Notes: a model not told the origin generated them from the sequence alone. Shown: positions 1-9,024, counted from the first letter of the stretch. The stretch is DNA of 64,000 nt from Bacillota bacterium (GCA_029782135.1 JAKOVI010000073.1:1-64000); one strand, 5' to 3'. Translations and numbers: made by a program.

Positions 1-20
1 CTTCTGCGGGTTTTTTCTTT
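1..20 (+). terminator. possible right half of an upstream intrinsic terminator
   Basis: The window opens with a GC-rich stretch followed by a run of six T. This is what the 3' arm and U-tract of an intrinsic terminator of a gene lying to the left would look like. The 5' arm is outside the window, so the hairpin cannot be confirmed. Confidence 0.3.
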
Positions 21-92
21 GCTCGCGGTTGATCAGGCCTCAGCAAAACGCGTCTTCTTGTTTTTTCCAACACTTGTGGAGAAAAAAAGGGA

Positions 93-121
93 TTGGGGTC
101 TTAATTGCTAATTACTATAGT
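93..121 (+). promoter_or_regulatory. candidate sigma-A promoter for yhaO-yhaN
   Basis: TTGGGG (93-98), a 17-nt spacer and TATAGT (116-121) lie about 40 nt before the nuclease start codon. The -35 box is only partly consensus. It is the best match in the first 160 nt. Confidence 0.4.
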
Positions 122-162
122 AAATTATCTGAAGAAGCTTATCGCGAACGGAGGTTGACGCC

Positions 163-1290
163 ATGGCGCGGATACGCTGTTTACATTTGGCCGATCTCCA
201 TCTCGGCTGGAGACCCGGGAAGTTGGGGGGCCGGGAGGAGGAGCGTGGGCGGGAACGCGATCAATTACTGAAAAAAGCGGTTGATTTTGCCCTGACGCCT
301 GCTTCCGGGATCCGGCTGGTGCTCATTGCCGGCGACCTGTTTGAGACCCACCGGCCGGGGACGGAGTTGGTCGAAGCGGTCCTCCGCGAACTGCGCCGTT
401 TAGAACAGGCGAATATTCCGGTACTCACTGTCCCCGGGAATCATGATGAAATTACTTACCATGACTCGGTCTACCGGCAACGCCGTAATGATTGGCCCGG
501 TTTTCTCGTGACCAATCCGATGCCGGAGAAAGTAGCCGCCTTGAGTATTGGAGATACTCCTTGTCACTTCTATGCCATGGCTTATACCGGCGGTTTGACC
601 AAAGCAACTGAGCTTTTACGGGACTTCCCCTCGCCGGCGGAGTCCGGTGTGCAGATCGGCGTTTTTCATGGTTCACTGGACTGGGAAGCCGGGGAGAGAA
701 GTATGCCCCTCTCTTCCCAGGGGCTGGCGGCGGCCGGCTATGATTACGTCGCCCTCGGTCACATCCACCGGTATCAGGAGAAGACGGTGAACCGGACGCT
801 GATGCTCTACCCGGGGGCGGTCGAGGGAAAAAGCTTTGCCGACCCGGGGACGGGCAATTTTACGGTGGTTGAGGTGGGAGACGGTTCCCCGGTGGTCGAA
901 CAGGTACCGGCGGCGGTCCGTGCCCACCGGCAAGTGAAGATTGACGTTTCGGGAATGGAGACCGAAGCGGAATTGGAAAAAGAGTTGAAAAAAACGGCCG
1001 CTCCTGATGCTTTGGTCCAAATCCGCCTGGTTGGAGTCTTTTCGTTCCTCCCTAACTTAGAAAGACTCGCTGCCGGGCTGCAAGATGGGTTTTATCATCT
1101 GGAGATCTGTGATGAAACGGAACATTTCAACCTGGAGACGCTCAAAGGATGGGCTGCCGAACCGACCCTCCGCGGGGCCTTCCTCCGCCGGATGCTGCAA
1201 CGGTTGGAGACGGCGGCCGGTCAAGAGGAGCGGAAAATTGCCTACCTGGCCCTCGTGAAGGGGATCGCTGCGTTTGCAAAGGGGGAATGA
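163..1290 (+). CDS. yhaO: metallophosphoesterase DNA nuclease, YhaO/SbcD/Mre11 family
   Basis: This 375-residue protein is predicted to be a manganese-dependent DNA exo/endonuclease in double-strand break processing. The calcineurin-like metal motifs appear in order: DLHLGW near residue 9, GDLFE near 55, GNHDE near 91, the FHGS histidine near 168 and GHIH near 197. The C-terminal part resembles the capping domain of Mre11-like enzymes. The ATG is preceded by GGAGG at good spacing. The next gene starts 2 nt after the stop and encodes the partner ATPase, so the two are probably translationally coupled. The family is certain. YhaO is preferred over SbcD because the partner has membrane segments. 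Confidence 0.88.
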   Translation: MARIRCLHLADLHLGWRPGKLGGREEERGRERDQLLKKAVDFALTPASGIRLVLIAGDLFETHRPGTELVEAVLRELRRLEQANIPVLTVPGNHDEITYHDSVYRQRRNDWPGFLVTNPMPEKVAALSIGDTPCHFYAMAYTGGLTKATELLRDFPSPAESGVQIGVFHGSLDWEAGERSMPLSSQGLAAAGYDYVALGHIHRYQEKTVNRTLMLYPGAVEGKSFADPGTGNFTVVEVGDGSPVVEQVPAAVRAHRQVKIDVSGMETEAELEKELKKTAAPDALVQIRLVGVFSFLPNLERLAAGLQDGFYHLEICDETEHFNLETLKGWAAEPTLRGAFLRRMLQRLETAAGQEERKIAYLALVKGIAAFAKGE

Positions 1291-1292
1291 TC

Positions 1293-4280
1293 ATGCCGCG
1301 GGTGAAAGTGAAAGCTGTGACCCTCTCCGGGTTTGGCCCCCACCGGGGAAAGGTTAAATATAGTTTTTCCGGCGGGGTTAATGTCTGGGTGGCGCCGAAC
1401 GAAAGCGGGAAATCGACCTTGGTGGCCGGGATCGGGGCGATTATTTTCGGGATCCCGCAGACCACCGATGTGGCGGTTTTCGGGCAAGCCCGCTACCGGA
1501 ACTGGGGGCATCCGCCGGAGTTTGCCGGGGAGCTGATCTGTGAGGTTGACGGGGAGACTTACCGGATCCAGCGTGATTTTGACAGTAACCACGTTTCTTT
1601 GGCGCAACTGACGGACGGGCAATACCGGGAACTGGCCGGGGGGACCCATAATCCCCGGGCCCAGCGCCGGAACCGCCGTTATGAAGAGTTGATCCAGTCT
1701 TTATTCGGTCTTAGTTCCCAAGATCTGTTCGAAGCGACCTTTTGCCTGACGCAACCTTTGCCGGAGGAGGAGGAGATCGATGAAAAGGTACAAGGATTGC
1801 TCTCCGGTTCAGGGACCGGATTCCACTTAATCGCCGAAAAGTTGGCCGATGAACTGCGGGCGATTACCCGCTTCACCGGCCGGCGGGGGGTAACCGCCAG
1901 GGATGCGGCCAACCCGCGGGAGTTAGAAGAGCTGGAGGCGGATATTGCCCGGATTAAGCAGGCGATTGTGGAGGACCGGGCCGTGGTTGACCGCTTGGAA
2001 ACCCTCCGCCGTACGTTGGAAGCGCAGGAAAGGTTAAGGGAGGAAGAACAGAAAGCTTACCGCGAGCAGGAGCAGCTCTTAAGGCAGTGGACGGAATGGC
2101 AAAGACTGCGCGAGAGCTACTACGCCGCCCAAAGGTTCTTTAGCCAGGTGAGTAAAGCGAAGGAGCAGGCCCGGAAATTGGCGGAGGAACGGAAGCAGGT
2201 TGCGGAGGAAAAAGAGGGGTATGCCTGGGGGCCGGCTTTGCCGGAAGCGACGGGTGAGCTTATTACGGAGTTACAAGCCCTTCAGGAACAGAAGAGCCAG
2301 CTTCTGAAGCGGATTCAGGAGCTGGAGGCGGAGCTTGCAACACCCCTTGCGGAGGAGCGGGAGCCGGTCGAAGAAGATGCCACTGAACAGCCGGACTGGG
2401 AAGTTTTTGGCCCGCATCCCGTTACCGTGCTAAAGCGGCTGCGCCGGCAGGCGGAGGAAGCACTGACCGACTGGGCAAGCCTGCAGCAAATCCGGGCAGC
2501 GGAGGAGGAGTGCCGGACGACCCTGGAAGAGGAGTACGCCCTCTTTAACCGGGCGGATGAGGCGACCCTGGAAGCGGTTAAAGCGTACCGCGACCGGCAG
2601 GCAAGGTTGCGCGCTGCGGTGGAGAGCGCAGCGTTGAAGCTGAAAGCCGCCCAAACCGAACGGCAGAAGGCGGAGCGGAGGCGGATCTACCGGCTGGTGA
2701 CGGCCGTAGTGCTGGCGGCAGTGGGCGGCGGCCTGGCCGCCCGGTTTGGGGGCGGATGGGGCCTCCCGTTCCTGGTTTTGGCGATCTTGGGTGGCGCCGG
2801 GACCGGTTATCTTTTGGGACGTCTCTGCTTCCCGGCTGGCAATTTAGGCATCCTTCGCCACCAGGTAAGCGAAGGTGAGCGGAACCTCGCCCACGCGCAA
2901 GAGGAGAATGCCAACTTCACCCGGATTGTGAAACCCTTTGCCGATCAGTTCCCCGATCCGGCGGCGGCCTGCCAGCGCTGGGAAAAGTTCCGGACGGATT
3001 GGAAGAGTATGTCTGATAAAATACAAGAATTTAACCAGCGAGAACTGGGAGGCTTCCCCGGGCCGGCCGAAAACTGCTCCTTGGCCGATGGCGCTTTCAA
3101 AATGGCCGGCCGCTGGCGGGAACTAAGGGACCTGGCACAGGCGACCGGAGCGGGCGCCGGCCTGCAACTCCTGGGTGAACTGGTGGCCTGGCTGCAAACG
3201 CGGACCAATCGCTGGTGGGAGGAGCTTATCGCGCGGGCGGAAGATTATGAGGCGAAAGCGCAAGCCGCGCTGGAGACCCGGGCCAAAAGGGAGGTCAGCA
3301 GCGGGCAGCTGGCAAAAGAACGTAGTGCATTGGCGGAGGTGGAAAAGAGTGCGGAACAGATTGCCGGGCGGCTCGGCGGATTACTTGCCGCGGCCAACGG
3401 CGACCTTGAGCAGGCGCGCCGCCTCTGGCAATCCTGGCGGGATCTGACGTTGAGGGAAGAAAAGATTGACGAAGCGCTGCGAAATCTTTTGGATGCGCAG
3501 GGAGTCGCTTCGCTGGAAGAATTGGAGGGGAAAAGTGATGATGCCGCCCTCCGGGCCCAGGCGGAATATCAGGCCTGGCAGCGGTTGATTGCGGCGCATC
3601 CCGGTTTACCGGGGGCGGATGAGGTTACCAACCTGCCGAAGATCGAGGAGGATTTCCGCCGGATTCAACAGGAGGCCGGGCGGCGCCAGGATGTCTTATC
3701 CCGGATTGACCAGGAGATTCTCCGTTTATCGAAAGAACTGGCGCAGGTCGAGGGGGAGGAACCGGTCAATATTGCCGTGGCCGAGCTTCAACTGGAGGAG
3801 ATGGAAGAACGCCGGGCCGAACTGCTGCTGATGAGTGAGGCATTGACCCTTGCTTACCAGGAATTGACGGCGGCGACGAACGACTTTCAGCGTTCCTACC
3901 GGCAGCGGTTGGCGGAGAGTGTTTCCGCTTATTACCGGAACCTGACCGGAAATAACCGGCGCACCGTTGAGATTAGTGAGGATTTCCGGGTAACCGTTAA
4001 TGAGGATGGGCGCTGCATTCTCCCGGCCCAACTCAGTCATGGGGCGCGTGACCAGCTCTATATCGCCCTGCGCATGGGGATTGCCCGTTTATTGGCCGCC
4101 GAGACAGTGTTGCCGTTTATCTTTGACGATCCCTTCCTCAATTGCGATGCGGAACGGTTGGGGAAGATCAGGTATTCCCTGGAGCAGTTGGCGAAGGAGT
4201 GCCAGATTATCCTCTTGTCCCACCGTGAGGATTTCTTAACCTGGGGTACGCCGGTGGGAGTTGAAATGGTAAGGATTTGA
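1293..4280 (+). CDS. yhaN: YhaN-type SMC-like ATPase with internal membrane segments
   Basis: The product is a 995-residue ABC/SMC-like ATPase, the expected partner of the upstream nuclease. The N-terminus has the Walker A motif NESGKST near residue 32. Long coiled-coil stretches follow. Near residues 464-510, two adjacent hydrophobic segments rich in Ala, Gly and Val look like a membrane hairpin. The C-terminus has a signature motif (LSHGARDQ), Walker B (FIFDDPF) and a switch histidine (LSHRED). Classic SbcC/Rad50 proteins have a zinc hook at the middle; here the middle looks membrane-inserted, as in YhaN. ATG 1293 was chosen because AAAGGGGG lies 7 nt upstream. An in-frame ATG at 1287 is too close to that site. 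Confidence 0.85.
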   Translation: MPRVKVKAVTLSGFGPHRGKVKYSFSGGVNVWVAPNESGKSTLVAGIGAIIFGIPQTTDVAVFGQARYRNWGHPPEFAGELICEVDGETYRIQRDFDSNHVSLAQLTDGQYRELAGGTHNPRAQRRNRRYEELIQSLFGLSSQDLFEATFCLTQPLPEEEEIDEKVQGLLSGSGTGFHLIAEKLADELRAITRFTGRRGVTARDAANPRELEELEADIARIKQAIVEDRAVVDRLETLRRTLEAQERLREEEQKAYREQEQLLRQWTEWQRLRESYYAAQRFFSQVSKAKEQARKLAEERKQVAEEKEGYAWGPALPEATGELITELQALQEQKSQLLKRIQELEAELATPLAEEREPVEEDATEQPDWEVFGPHPVTVLKRLRRQAEEALTDWASLQQIRAAEEECRTTLEEEYALFNRADEATLEAVKAYRDRQARLRAAVESAALKLKAAQTERQKAERRRIYRLVTAVVLAAVGGGLAARFGGGWGLPFLVLAILGGAGTGYLLGRLCFPAGNLGILRHQVSEGERNLAHAQEENANFTRIVKPFADQFPDPAAACQRWEKFRTDWKSMSDKIQEFNQRELGGFPGPAENCSLADGAFKMAGRWRELRDLAQATGAGAGLQLLGELVAWLQTRTNRWWEELIARAEDYEAKAQAALETRAKREVSSGQLAKERSALAEVEKSAEQIAGRLGGLLAAANGDLEQARRLWQSWRDLTLREEKIDEALRNLLDAQGVASLEELEGKSDDAALRAQAEYQAWQRLIAAHPGLPGADEVTNLPKIEEDFRRIQQEAGRRQDVLSRIDQEILRLSKELAQVEGEEPVNIAVAELQLEEMEERRAELLLMSEALTLAYQELTAATNDFQRSYRQRLAESVSAYYRNLTGNNRRTVEISEDFRVTVNEDGRCILPAQLSHGARDQLYIALRMGIARLLAAETVLPFIFDDPFLNCDAERLGKIRYSLEQLAKECQIILLSHREDFLTWGTPVGVEMVRI

Positions 4281-4402
4281 TCTTAAAATAATTATTGATT
4301 AGAAAATTGCCGGAAATCTGTGATGCTTTTGGGTAATTATCACCGGCGGCCATTTGCTTGGCCGGGTGTTCTTACTGAAGAAAAGAGGAAGAGGTGAAAA
4401 AG

Positions 4403-4894
4403 TTGAAAAAAACGGTATTTATTCTCATGGCTGGTTTACTCATCTTGTCACTGCCGGCCAGCGCGTGGGGCTTTTTTTCACCCGCGGTGGCGAATGGACA
4501 CGGGGTGGTGACCGCATTGGTTGTCAGTGACAATAACTTTCAAGTCGGCGGGGAATACGGTTTCACAAATGAGTTGGCAATCACCGCTGTTTTAGGGTCC
4601 CGGATGATGGTTGGCCTGAAGTATGAATTAGACTCGACCCTGGCCTTGGTGGCCGGCGTCACCGATTCGTCACCGTACATCGGTGCCAATACGCTTGTCC
4701 CGCTCAGGAAGGATTTGGCCGGGATCGGCGAGCTTGATTTTACAGTGAAGAACAACAGCATTGTGCTCTTTTATAACCTGGGGTTGAAGTTCAATCTTTC
4801 GCATGACTTTGACCTTCGCGGCGGGCTCCTGGGTGAGATCGGCGGCGGGAAGAGCGGGCTGTTGTTTGGGCTCGGGGTTGGTTATAAATTCTGA
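4403..4894 (+). CDS. secreted beta-barrel-like protein of unknown function
   Basis: I do not recognise a named family. The 163-residue protein begins with a clear Sec signal peptide: Lys-Lys, a hydrophobic core and an Ala-x-Ala-type end near residue 21. The mature part is a series of short alternating polar/hydrophobic strands separated by Gly/Asn turns and ends in Tyr-Lys-Phe. That is the usual pattern of small outer-membrane beta-barrels, including the terminal aromatic residue. Start: a GTG at 4394 is possible, but GAGGTG sits 6 nt before TTG 4403, so TTG is preferred. It stands alone between yhaN and a strong terminator. If it is a true outer-membrane protein, the host would be a diderm Firmicute; this is inference. 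Confidence 0.6.
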   Translation: MKKTVFILMAGLLILSLPASAWGFFSPAVANGHGVVTALVVSDNNFQVGGEYGFTNELAITAVLGSRMMVGLKYELDSTLALVAGVTDSSPYIGANTLVPLRKDLAGIGELDFTVKNNSIVLFYNLGLKFNLSHDFDLRGGLLGEIGGGKSGLLFGLGVGYKF

Positions 4895-4944
4895 GCATGG
4901 TTTGAGGTCCCCTGTTGACGTTTGCAAGGTGACCGGATCAAAGG

Positions 4945-4978
4945 AAGACAGTTTCCCCCTGGAGACTGTCTTTCTTTA
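4945..4978 (+). terminator. intrinsic terminator after the beta-barrel gene
   Basis: A 12-bp stem (4945-4956 with 4961-4972, one G-U pair) closes a CCCT loop and is followed by a T-rich tail. It ends the transcript of the preceding gene. Confidence 0.85.
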
Positions 4979-5082
4979 TTCCGGTGTTGCTCTAAATGGA
5001 GGAAGGGAAATAATGTTGGTGTGAGAATGTTTGTTTCTTTTGTTATCTTATTGACGGCGAAATGACAAAGAAGGTAAGCAAA

Positions 5083-5964
5083 ATGCGCAAAGCGGAACAG
5101 GCGAAAGAACAAGTGAAAAAATATGCCTATTTATTTAACTGTCCGGTCTGTGGAAGCGGGATGACGATGGCCGCAACGGCGAGTTTGGTCTGTGCCAACC
5201 GGCATAACTTTGATCTCGCGAAAAGCGGTTATCTCAACCTGCTGCGGCGTCCGGTGAAAACCCAGTATGACCGGGAACTGTTGGCCGCGCGGAAGACCAT
5301 TGCGGAGAGTGGTTTTTTTACGCCGCTGCTTTTGGTGGTCAGCACCCTGCTCCGGGAACGGATCAGCCACCAAAAGCAGTCGCCAACGGTGATCCTGGAT
5401 GCCGGTTGCGGGGAAGGTTCGCACCTCGCCGCGCTGGTCAGCTGTTTGCGGGAAGAAACAAAGGCCAATCTGATTGGAGTGGGGGTTGATCTAGCCCGGG
5501 AGGGGATCCAGATGGCGGCCAAGCACAACCCGGACCTGATCTGGTGTGTGGCGGATCTGGCAAAGCTCCCGTTGGAAGACGCGCAATTTGACGCGGTCTT
5601 GAATATTCTTTCCCCGGCGAATTACCGGGAGTTTTTGCGGGTGTTAAATGCGGAGGGCGTCCTCATCAAAGTTGTTCCGGGCACCAACTACCTGACGGAA
5701 TTACGGGCGGTTTTCTTTACCGATCACGAGAAGAAGACCTATTCGAATGAACGGGTGATCCGGCAGTTTGACAAGTATTTTCAGGTGGTTGCCCGGCAGA
5801 GAGTCTGCTCCCGGTTTTTTGTCGAAGAGGAGATCTTAAAGCCATTGCTGAAAATGACGCCGCTGACCTGGCATGTACCGCCGGAAAGAATGGAAGAGGT
5901 GGTACGGATGGGGTTAAAGGAGGTAACGGTGGAGTTTGAGGTCCTGCTCGGGCGAAAAGCTTGA
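5083..5964 (+). CDS. RlmA-type 23S rRNA (guanine-N1) methyltransferase
   Basis: A 293-residue SAM-dependent methyltransferase. The N-terminal zinc-binding module has CPVCGSGM, then C and H (CANRHNFD), as in RlmA enzymes that methylate G745 or G748 of 23S rRNA. Next comes a Rossmann methyltransferase core with motif I (DAGCGEGSH near residue 113) and a motif IV region (LNILSPANYREFLRVL). ATG 5083 is preferred over ATG 5062 because AAGG lies 8 nt upstream of it and nothing suitable precedes 5062. Members of this family were once annotated as tylosin-resistance-like. Which base is modified cannot be told from sequence alone. Confidence 0.8.
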   Translation: MRKAEQAKEQVKKYAYLFNCPVCGSGMTMAATASLVCANRHNFDLAKSGYLNLLRRPVKTQYDRELLAARKTIAESGFFTPLLLVVSTLLRERISHQKQSPTVILDAGCGEGSHLAALVSCLREETKANLIGVGVDLAREGIQMAAKHNPDLIWCVADLAKLPLEDAQFDAVLNILSPANYREFLRVLNAEGVLIKVVPGTNYLTELRAVFFTDHEKKTYSNERVIRQFDKYFQVVARQRVCSRFFVEEEILKPLLKMTPLTWHVPPERMEEVVRMGLKEVTVEFEVLLGRKA

Positions 5965-6049
5965 GGAAAAGCATGAAGCCGCCGGGCCCGGGGGATGATG
6001 ATCAAAGAGGCAAGCGTTGGAATCAGGGGTTGTGGCAGGAGGATTGGCA

Positions 6050-7453
6050 ATGCGGATTCTTGATTACCTGTTGGCGCTGATCATCAGTTACCTGGTACTC
6101 GGGCTTTTGGTCTTCCTTTTCAAACGGCCGGTCCTCAACCGGCTGGTTGATAACTTCATCAAACGGCTGATGGTTGATGCTTATCCGGAAAACCTGACCG
6201 AGATGTTAAATGTCTTTTCCCGGGTAGGTCTCCGCAATGTCCTGGAGATCGATCTCCGGGGGACGAGCGGCCAACCTTTAAAACGGCCCTTTGGGGCGAT
6301 ACGCCGCTTATCCCCTTGGGAGCAACTGATGTTTAACCCGGTCTATTATACCCGGGAACCGCTGGAGCAGGAGGTACCGATCAACCAGCAGGTAACGATC
6401 GGCAAGCGGGCTGCTAAACCGCTGACCATTGATTTACCGGTGATGGTGGGAGCAATGGCTTACGGGATCGGCATTTCAAAAAAGAGCCGGTTAGCATTGG
6501 CCGAGGCAACCAGCAGGCTTAATACGGCAACCAATGCCGGGGTTGGTCCGCTTTTACCGGAAGAAAGAAGGAGGGCGAAGAAACTAATCCTCCAGTACCA
6601 CCGGGGAACTTGGGGAAAAGATGAAGAAACCCTCCGGCAGGCCGATATGATCGAGATCCAACTGGGATATGGCGCCCTTGGTTCCGCCCCGGTACACTTG
6701 TTACCGGAGGAAATCAGTCCCGAGTTCCGCGCATATATGGAGTTGGGGGCGGATGAGGGTTTGGCGCTGGCTGCCCGCCTGGCGGAGGCCAGGAACGGAA
6801 TGGCCCTTGCGAATCTGGTCCGCCGGTTAAGGCGTATCACGGGCGGCGTACCGGTCGGGGTGAAGATCGGGGCTACCCATTGGCTCGAGGAGGAACTGGA
6901 GATTATCCTCCGGGCCAATCCTGATTTTATCACGATTGACGGGAGCGAAGCAGGGATCAATTTCGGACCGGGGATTTTAGCCGACGATCTCGGCCTCCCG
7001 ACTTTGCCGGCGCTCTGCCGGACGGTTGAATTTCTAAAGCGTAAAGGGTTGAAAGAGAAGATTTCCCTGATTATTGGGGGAGGATTGTTTACGCCCGGCG
7101 ATTTTTTAAAGGCGCTCGCCTTGGGCGCCGATGCCGTTTATATCGGGACGGCAGCGTTACTGGCCTTGGCCCACACCCAGTTAACGAAGGCGATTCCCTG
7201 GGAACCGCCGACCGACCTGGTCTATGAGCTTGGTCAGCGCAAAAACCGGCTGGAGAAGCGAGTGGGGGCGGAAAGCGTGTACAACTATTTACGCAGTTGC
7301 CAGCTTGAAATGGAACTGGCCCTGCGCAGTCTGGGCAAAAGTTCACTGGCCGAACTCTCGAAAACGGACTTGTGCGCGTTAACCCCGGAAGTCGCCCTCA
7401 TGACCGGTGTCGAGTGCGGGGTTTTCCCCCGTGCCGGGAAAGTCCAGGATTAG
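6050..7453 (+). CDS. membrane-anchored FMN-binding glutamate-synthase-domain protein
   Basis: A 467-residue protein with one N-terminal transmembrane helix (about residues 5-27) followed by a glutamate-synthase alpha/beta barrel. Visible barrel features are VMVGAMAYG, VKIGATHW, ITIDGSEAG and the FMN phosphate-binding IIGGGLFTPGD region. The amidotransferase domain and the usual clustered [3Fe-4S] cysteines of GltB are absent. It is therefore a stand-alone synthase-like domain, probably an oxidoreductase of unknown substrate. ATG 6050 was chosen because AGGAGG lies just upstream; a TTG at 6017 has no ribosome-binding site. It lies alone, without a gltD partner. Confidence 0.75.
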   Translation: MRILDYLLALIISYLVLGLLVFLFKRPVLNRLVDNFIKRLMVDAYPENLTEMLNVFSRVGLRNVLEIDLRGTSGQPLKRPFGAIRRLSPWEQLMFNPVYYTREPLEQEVPINQQVTIGKRAAKPLTIDLPVMVGAMAYGIGISKKSRLALAEATSRLNTATNAGVGPLLPEERRRAKKLILQYHRGTWGKDEETLRQADMIEIQLGYGALGSAPVHLLPEEISPEFRAYMELGADEGLALAARLAEARNGMALANLVRRLRRITGGVPVGVKIGATHWLEEELEIILRANPDFITIDGSEAGINFGPGILADDLGLPTLPALCRTVEFLKRKGLKEKISLIIGGGLFTPGDFLKALALGADAVYIGTAALLALAHTQLTKAIPWEPPTDLVYELGQRKNRLEKRVGAESVYNYLRSCQLEMELALRSLGKSSLAELSKTDLCALTPEVALMTGVECGVFPRAGKVQD

Positions 7454-7674
7454 CGTTTCGCTGGAGAGGAAGCCTGATTTTTCAGGTAATCCCCTCCCAC
7501 ATAAGCATTTTTCAAAGCTGTATTTCTTGACGCAAGGGATTGAACGCCCGGTAAGAAGGCAGTTCCGGGGAAGGATCTGTTTGGTAAAAAGATAGTGGAG
7601 GTTTGGCAGATCTTTTCCAGGATCCCACCATTTACATAAAGGGAGGAGCGGGGAAGCAGCCAATACGTAATAAG

Positions 7675-7692
7675 TAAGATTATGTAATCTTA
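7675..7692. promoter_or_regulatory. perfect 8+8 inverted repeat upstream of the LysM deacetylase
   Basis: TAAGATTA (7675-7682) and TAATCTTA (7685-7692) form a perfect dyad with a 2-nt centre, 47 nt before the start codon. There is no T-run, so it is more likely an operator for a dimeric regulator than a terminator. No convincing sigma-A promoter was found in the 282-nt gap. Elsewhere that gap holds a small hairpin at 7473-7486 and nothing coding. Confidence 0.5.
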
Positions 7693-7738
7693 TGGTCAGA
7701 TGTAACAGGGAGCATCAACATTAAGGAGGTTTTATTTG

Positions 7739-8803
7739 ATGGGTAAACGTTCATGCTTCAGCTCCCGTTTTTTGTTGTCCATTGTTTTTTCCCTGTTCCT
7801 CCTAGGAATGACCGGACCGGCGGTGCGGGCTGCGCGGATCTACCGGGTCCAACCCGGGGATACGCTCTACCAGATTGCGCATTACCATGGGCTGACCCCG
7901 GAGGAGCTGGCAAAGGCCAATCAATTCTCGACCACCATTCTCCTCCCTGGGCAGACCCTGGTAATTCCCTCCGTAACGCTGCGGGCGGATGAGCAACTCT
8001 ATACGGTTCAAGCGGGGGACAGCCTATACCGGATCGGCGAGCGTTTTCAGGCTGATCTTTCTTGGCTACGGTCGCGGAACCGGCTGACGGCCGATCTGAT
8101 CTATCCCGGCCAACTGCTCCGCGTGCCGAGACCGAAATATGTCTGGAATATCCCTGCCCTCATGGCCAGACATCCCGGAAAAGTCTTTCTCAGCGGAACG
8201 GCCGGAGGAAAGCGGGTCGCGTTGACGTTTGACGACGGGCCGGATCCGGAGTATACGCCCAAAATTCTTGATCTCTTAGGAAGTTTAGGGGTGAAGGCCA
8301 CCTTCTTTTTGAAGGGCAATAAGATTCCCGGGCAAGAATGGGTGGTGACCAGGATCTTCCGGGAAGGGCATATTGTGGGCAACCACTCCTATAATCATCC
8401 CGATTTACGGAAATACTCACCGGAAGGGATTATGCGGGAGATGGAAACGACCACGGCATTGGTGGCGAAGATCACCGGGAAAGAGATGACTTTGGTCCGG
8501 CCGCCTTACGGCGAGATGACCGAAGCCGGCTTGGACCGGTTGGTCGCCGCCGGCTATGCCATGGTTAACTGGTCAGTCGATTCCCTGGACTGGCGGCTCG
8601 AAAGCGCGGAAGCGATCATCAATCATACCCTCCCCCAGATTAAACCGGGTGCGATTATCTTAATGCATTCGGCCAGCGAAGGCGGGCGCAACATGACGCC
8701 GACGGTGGAAGCGACGAAGCGCTTGATCCAGGCGCTCTGGGAGATGGGTTACGAGATTGTGCCGCTGACCGATCTGCTTCCGGTACAGGCGTATAAGAAA
8801 TAA
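7739..8803 (+). CDS. LysM-domain polysaccharide deacetylase, secreted
   Basis: This 354-residue envelope enzyme has a signal peptide (about 1-31), two LysM peptidoglycan-binding repeats (about 32-77 and 86-130), and a NodB-type carbohydrate esterase family 4 domain (about 155-350). The catalytic motifs are present: TFDDGPD (base and metal Asp), HSYNH (metal histidines), RPPYGE and the late histidine in LMHSAS. It likely removes N-acetyl groups from peptidoglycan sugars or another wall glycan. AAGGAGGT precedes two candidate starts, TTG 7736 and ATG 7739; ATG has the better 8-nt spacing. Similar LysM-deacetylases occur in spore cortex and wall remodelling, but no sporulation promoter was recognised. 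Confidence 0.88.
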   Translation: MGKRSCFSSRFLLSIVFSLFLLGMTGPAVRAARIYRVQPGDTLYQIAHYHGLTPEELAKANQFSTTILLPGQTLVIPSVTLRADEQLYTVQAGDSLYRIGERFQADLSWLRSRNRLTADLIYPGQLLRVPRPKYVWNIPALMARHPGKVFLSGTAGGKRVALTFDDGPDPEYTPKILDLLGSLGVKATFFLKGNKIPGQEWVVTRIFREGHIVGNHSYNHPDLRKYSPEGIMREMETTTALVAKITGKEMTLVRPPYGEMTEAGLDRLVAAGYAMVNWSVDSLDWRLESAEAIINHTLPQIKPGAIILMHSASEGGRNMTPTVEATKRLIQALWEMGYEIVPLTDLLPVQAYKK

Positions 8804-8813
8804 CTACTTGTTA

Positions 8814-8938
8814 TGCTTGTTCCGAAGGGACGGTCATGCCGGCGGCAGGGAATTCCGTTGACCGTGGGATGCAAGCAATCGGGGATATTAGCGAATGAAA
8901 GGACTATTTTGGACCGGCTGGACGCCGGCCTTTTTTTT
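8814..8938 (+). ncRNA. candidate structured RNA ending in an intrinsic terminator
   Basis: The 221-nt gap after the deacetylase gene holds nested complementary segments. TGCTTG (8814-8819) pairs with CAAGCA (8872-8877). ACGGTCA (8830-8836) pairs with TGACCGT (8859-8865). A TGCC/GGCA hairpin (8837-8847) stacks directly on the second stem. A terminator hairpin follows at 8914-8938. It could be a riboswitch-like leader of the hemerythrin gene, a small RNA, or only the 3' UTR. I do not recognise it as a known class, and no clear promoter was found. Confidence 0.35.
8914..8938 (+). terminator. intrinsic terminator before the first hemerythrin gene
   Basis: CCGGC (8914-8918) pairs with GCCGG (8924-8928) around a 5-nt loop, followed after CC by eight T. 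It separates the deacetylase transcript from the hemerythrin genes, or acts as an attenuator of the latter. Confidence 0.65.
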
Positions 8939-9024
8939 ATCATAAAACGGGAGGATGAGCGATATGAATTCCTAAGGGGATGGATTGCGGCAAGTAAAAA
9001 AGCCTTAATAAAGGAGGTGGAAAA

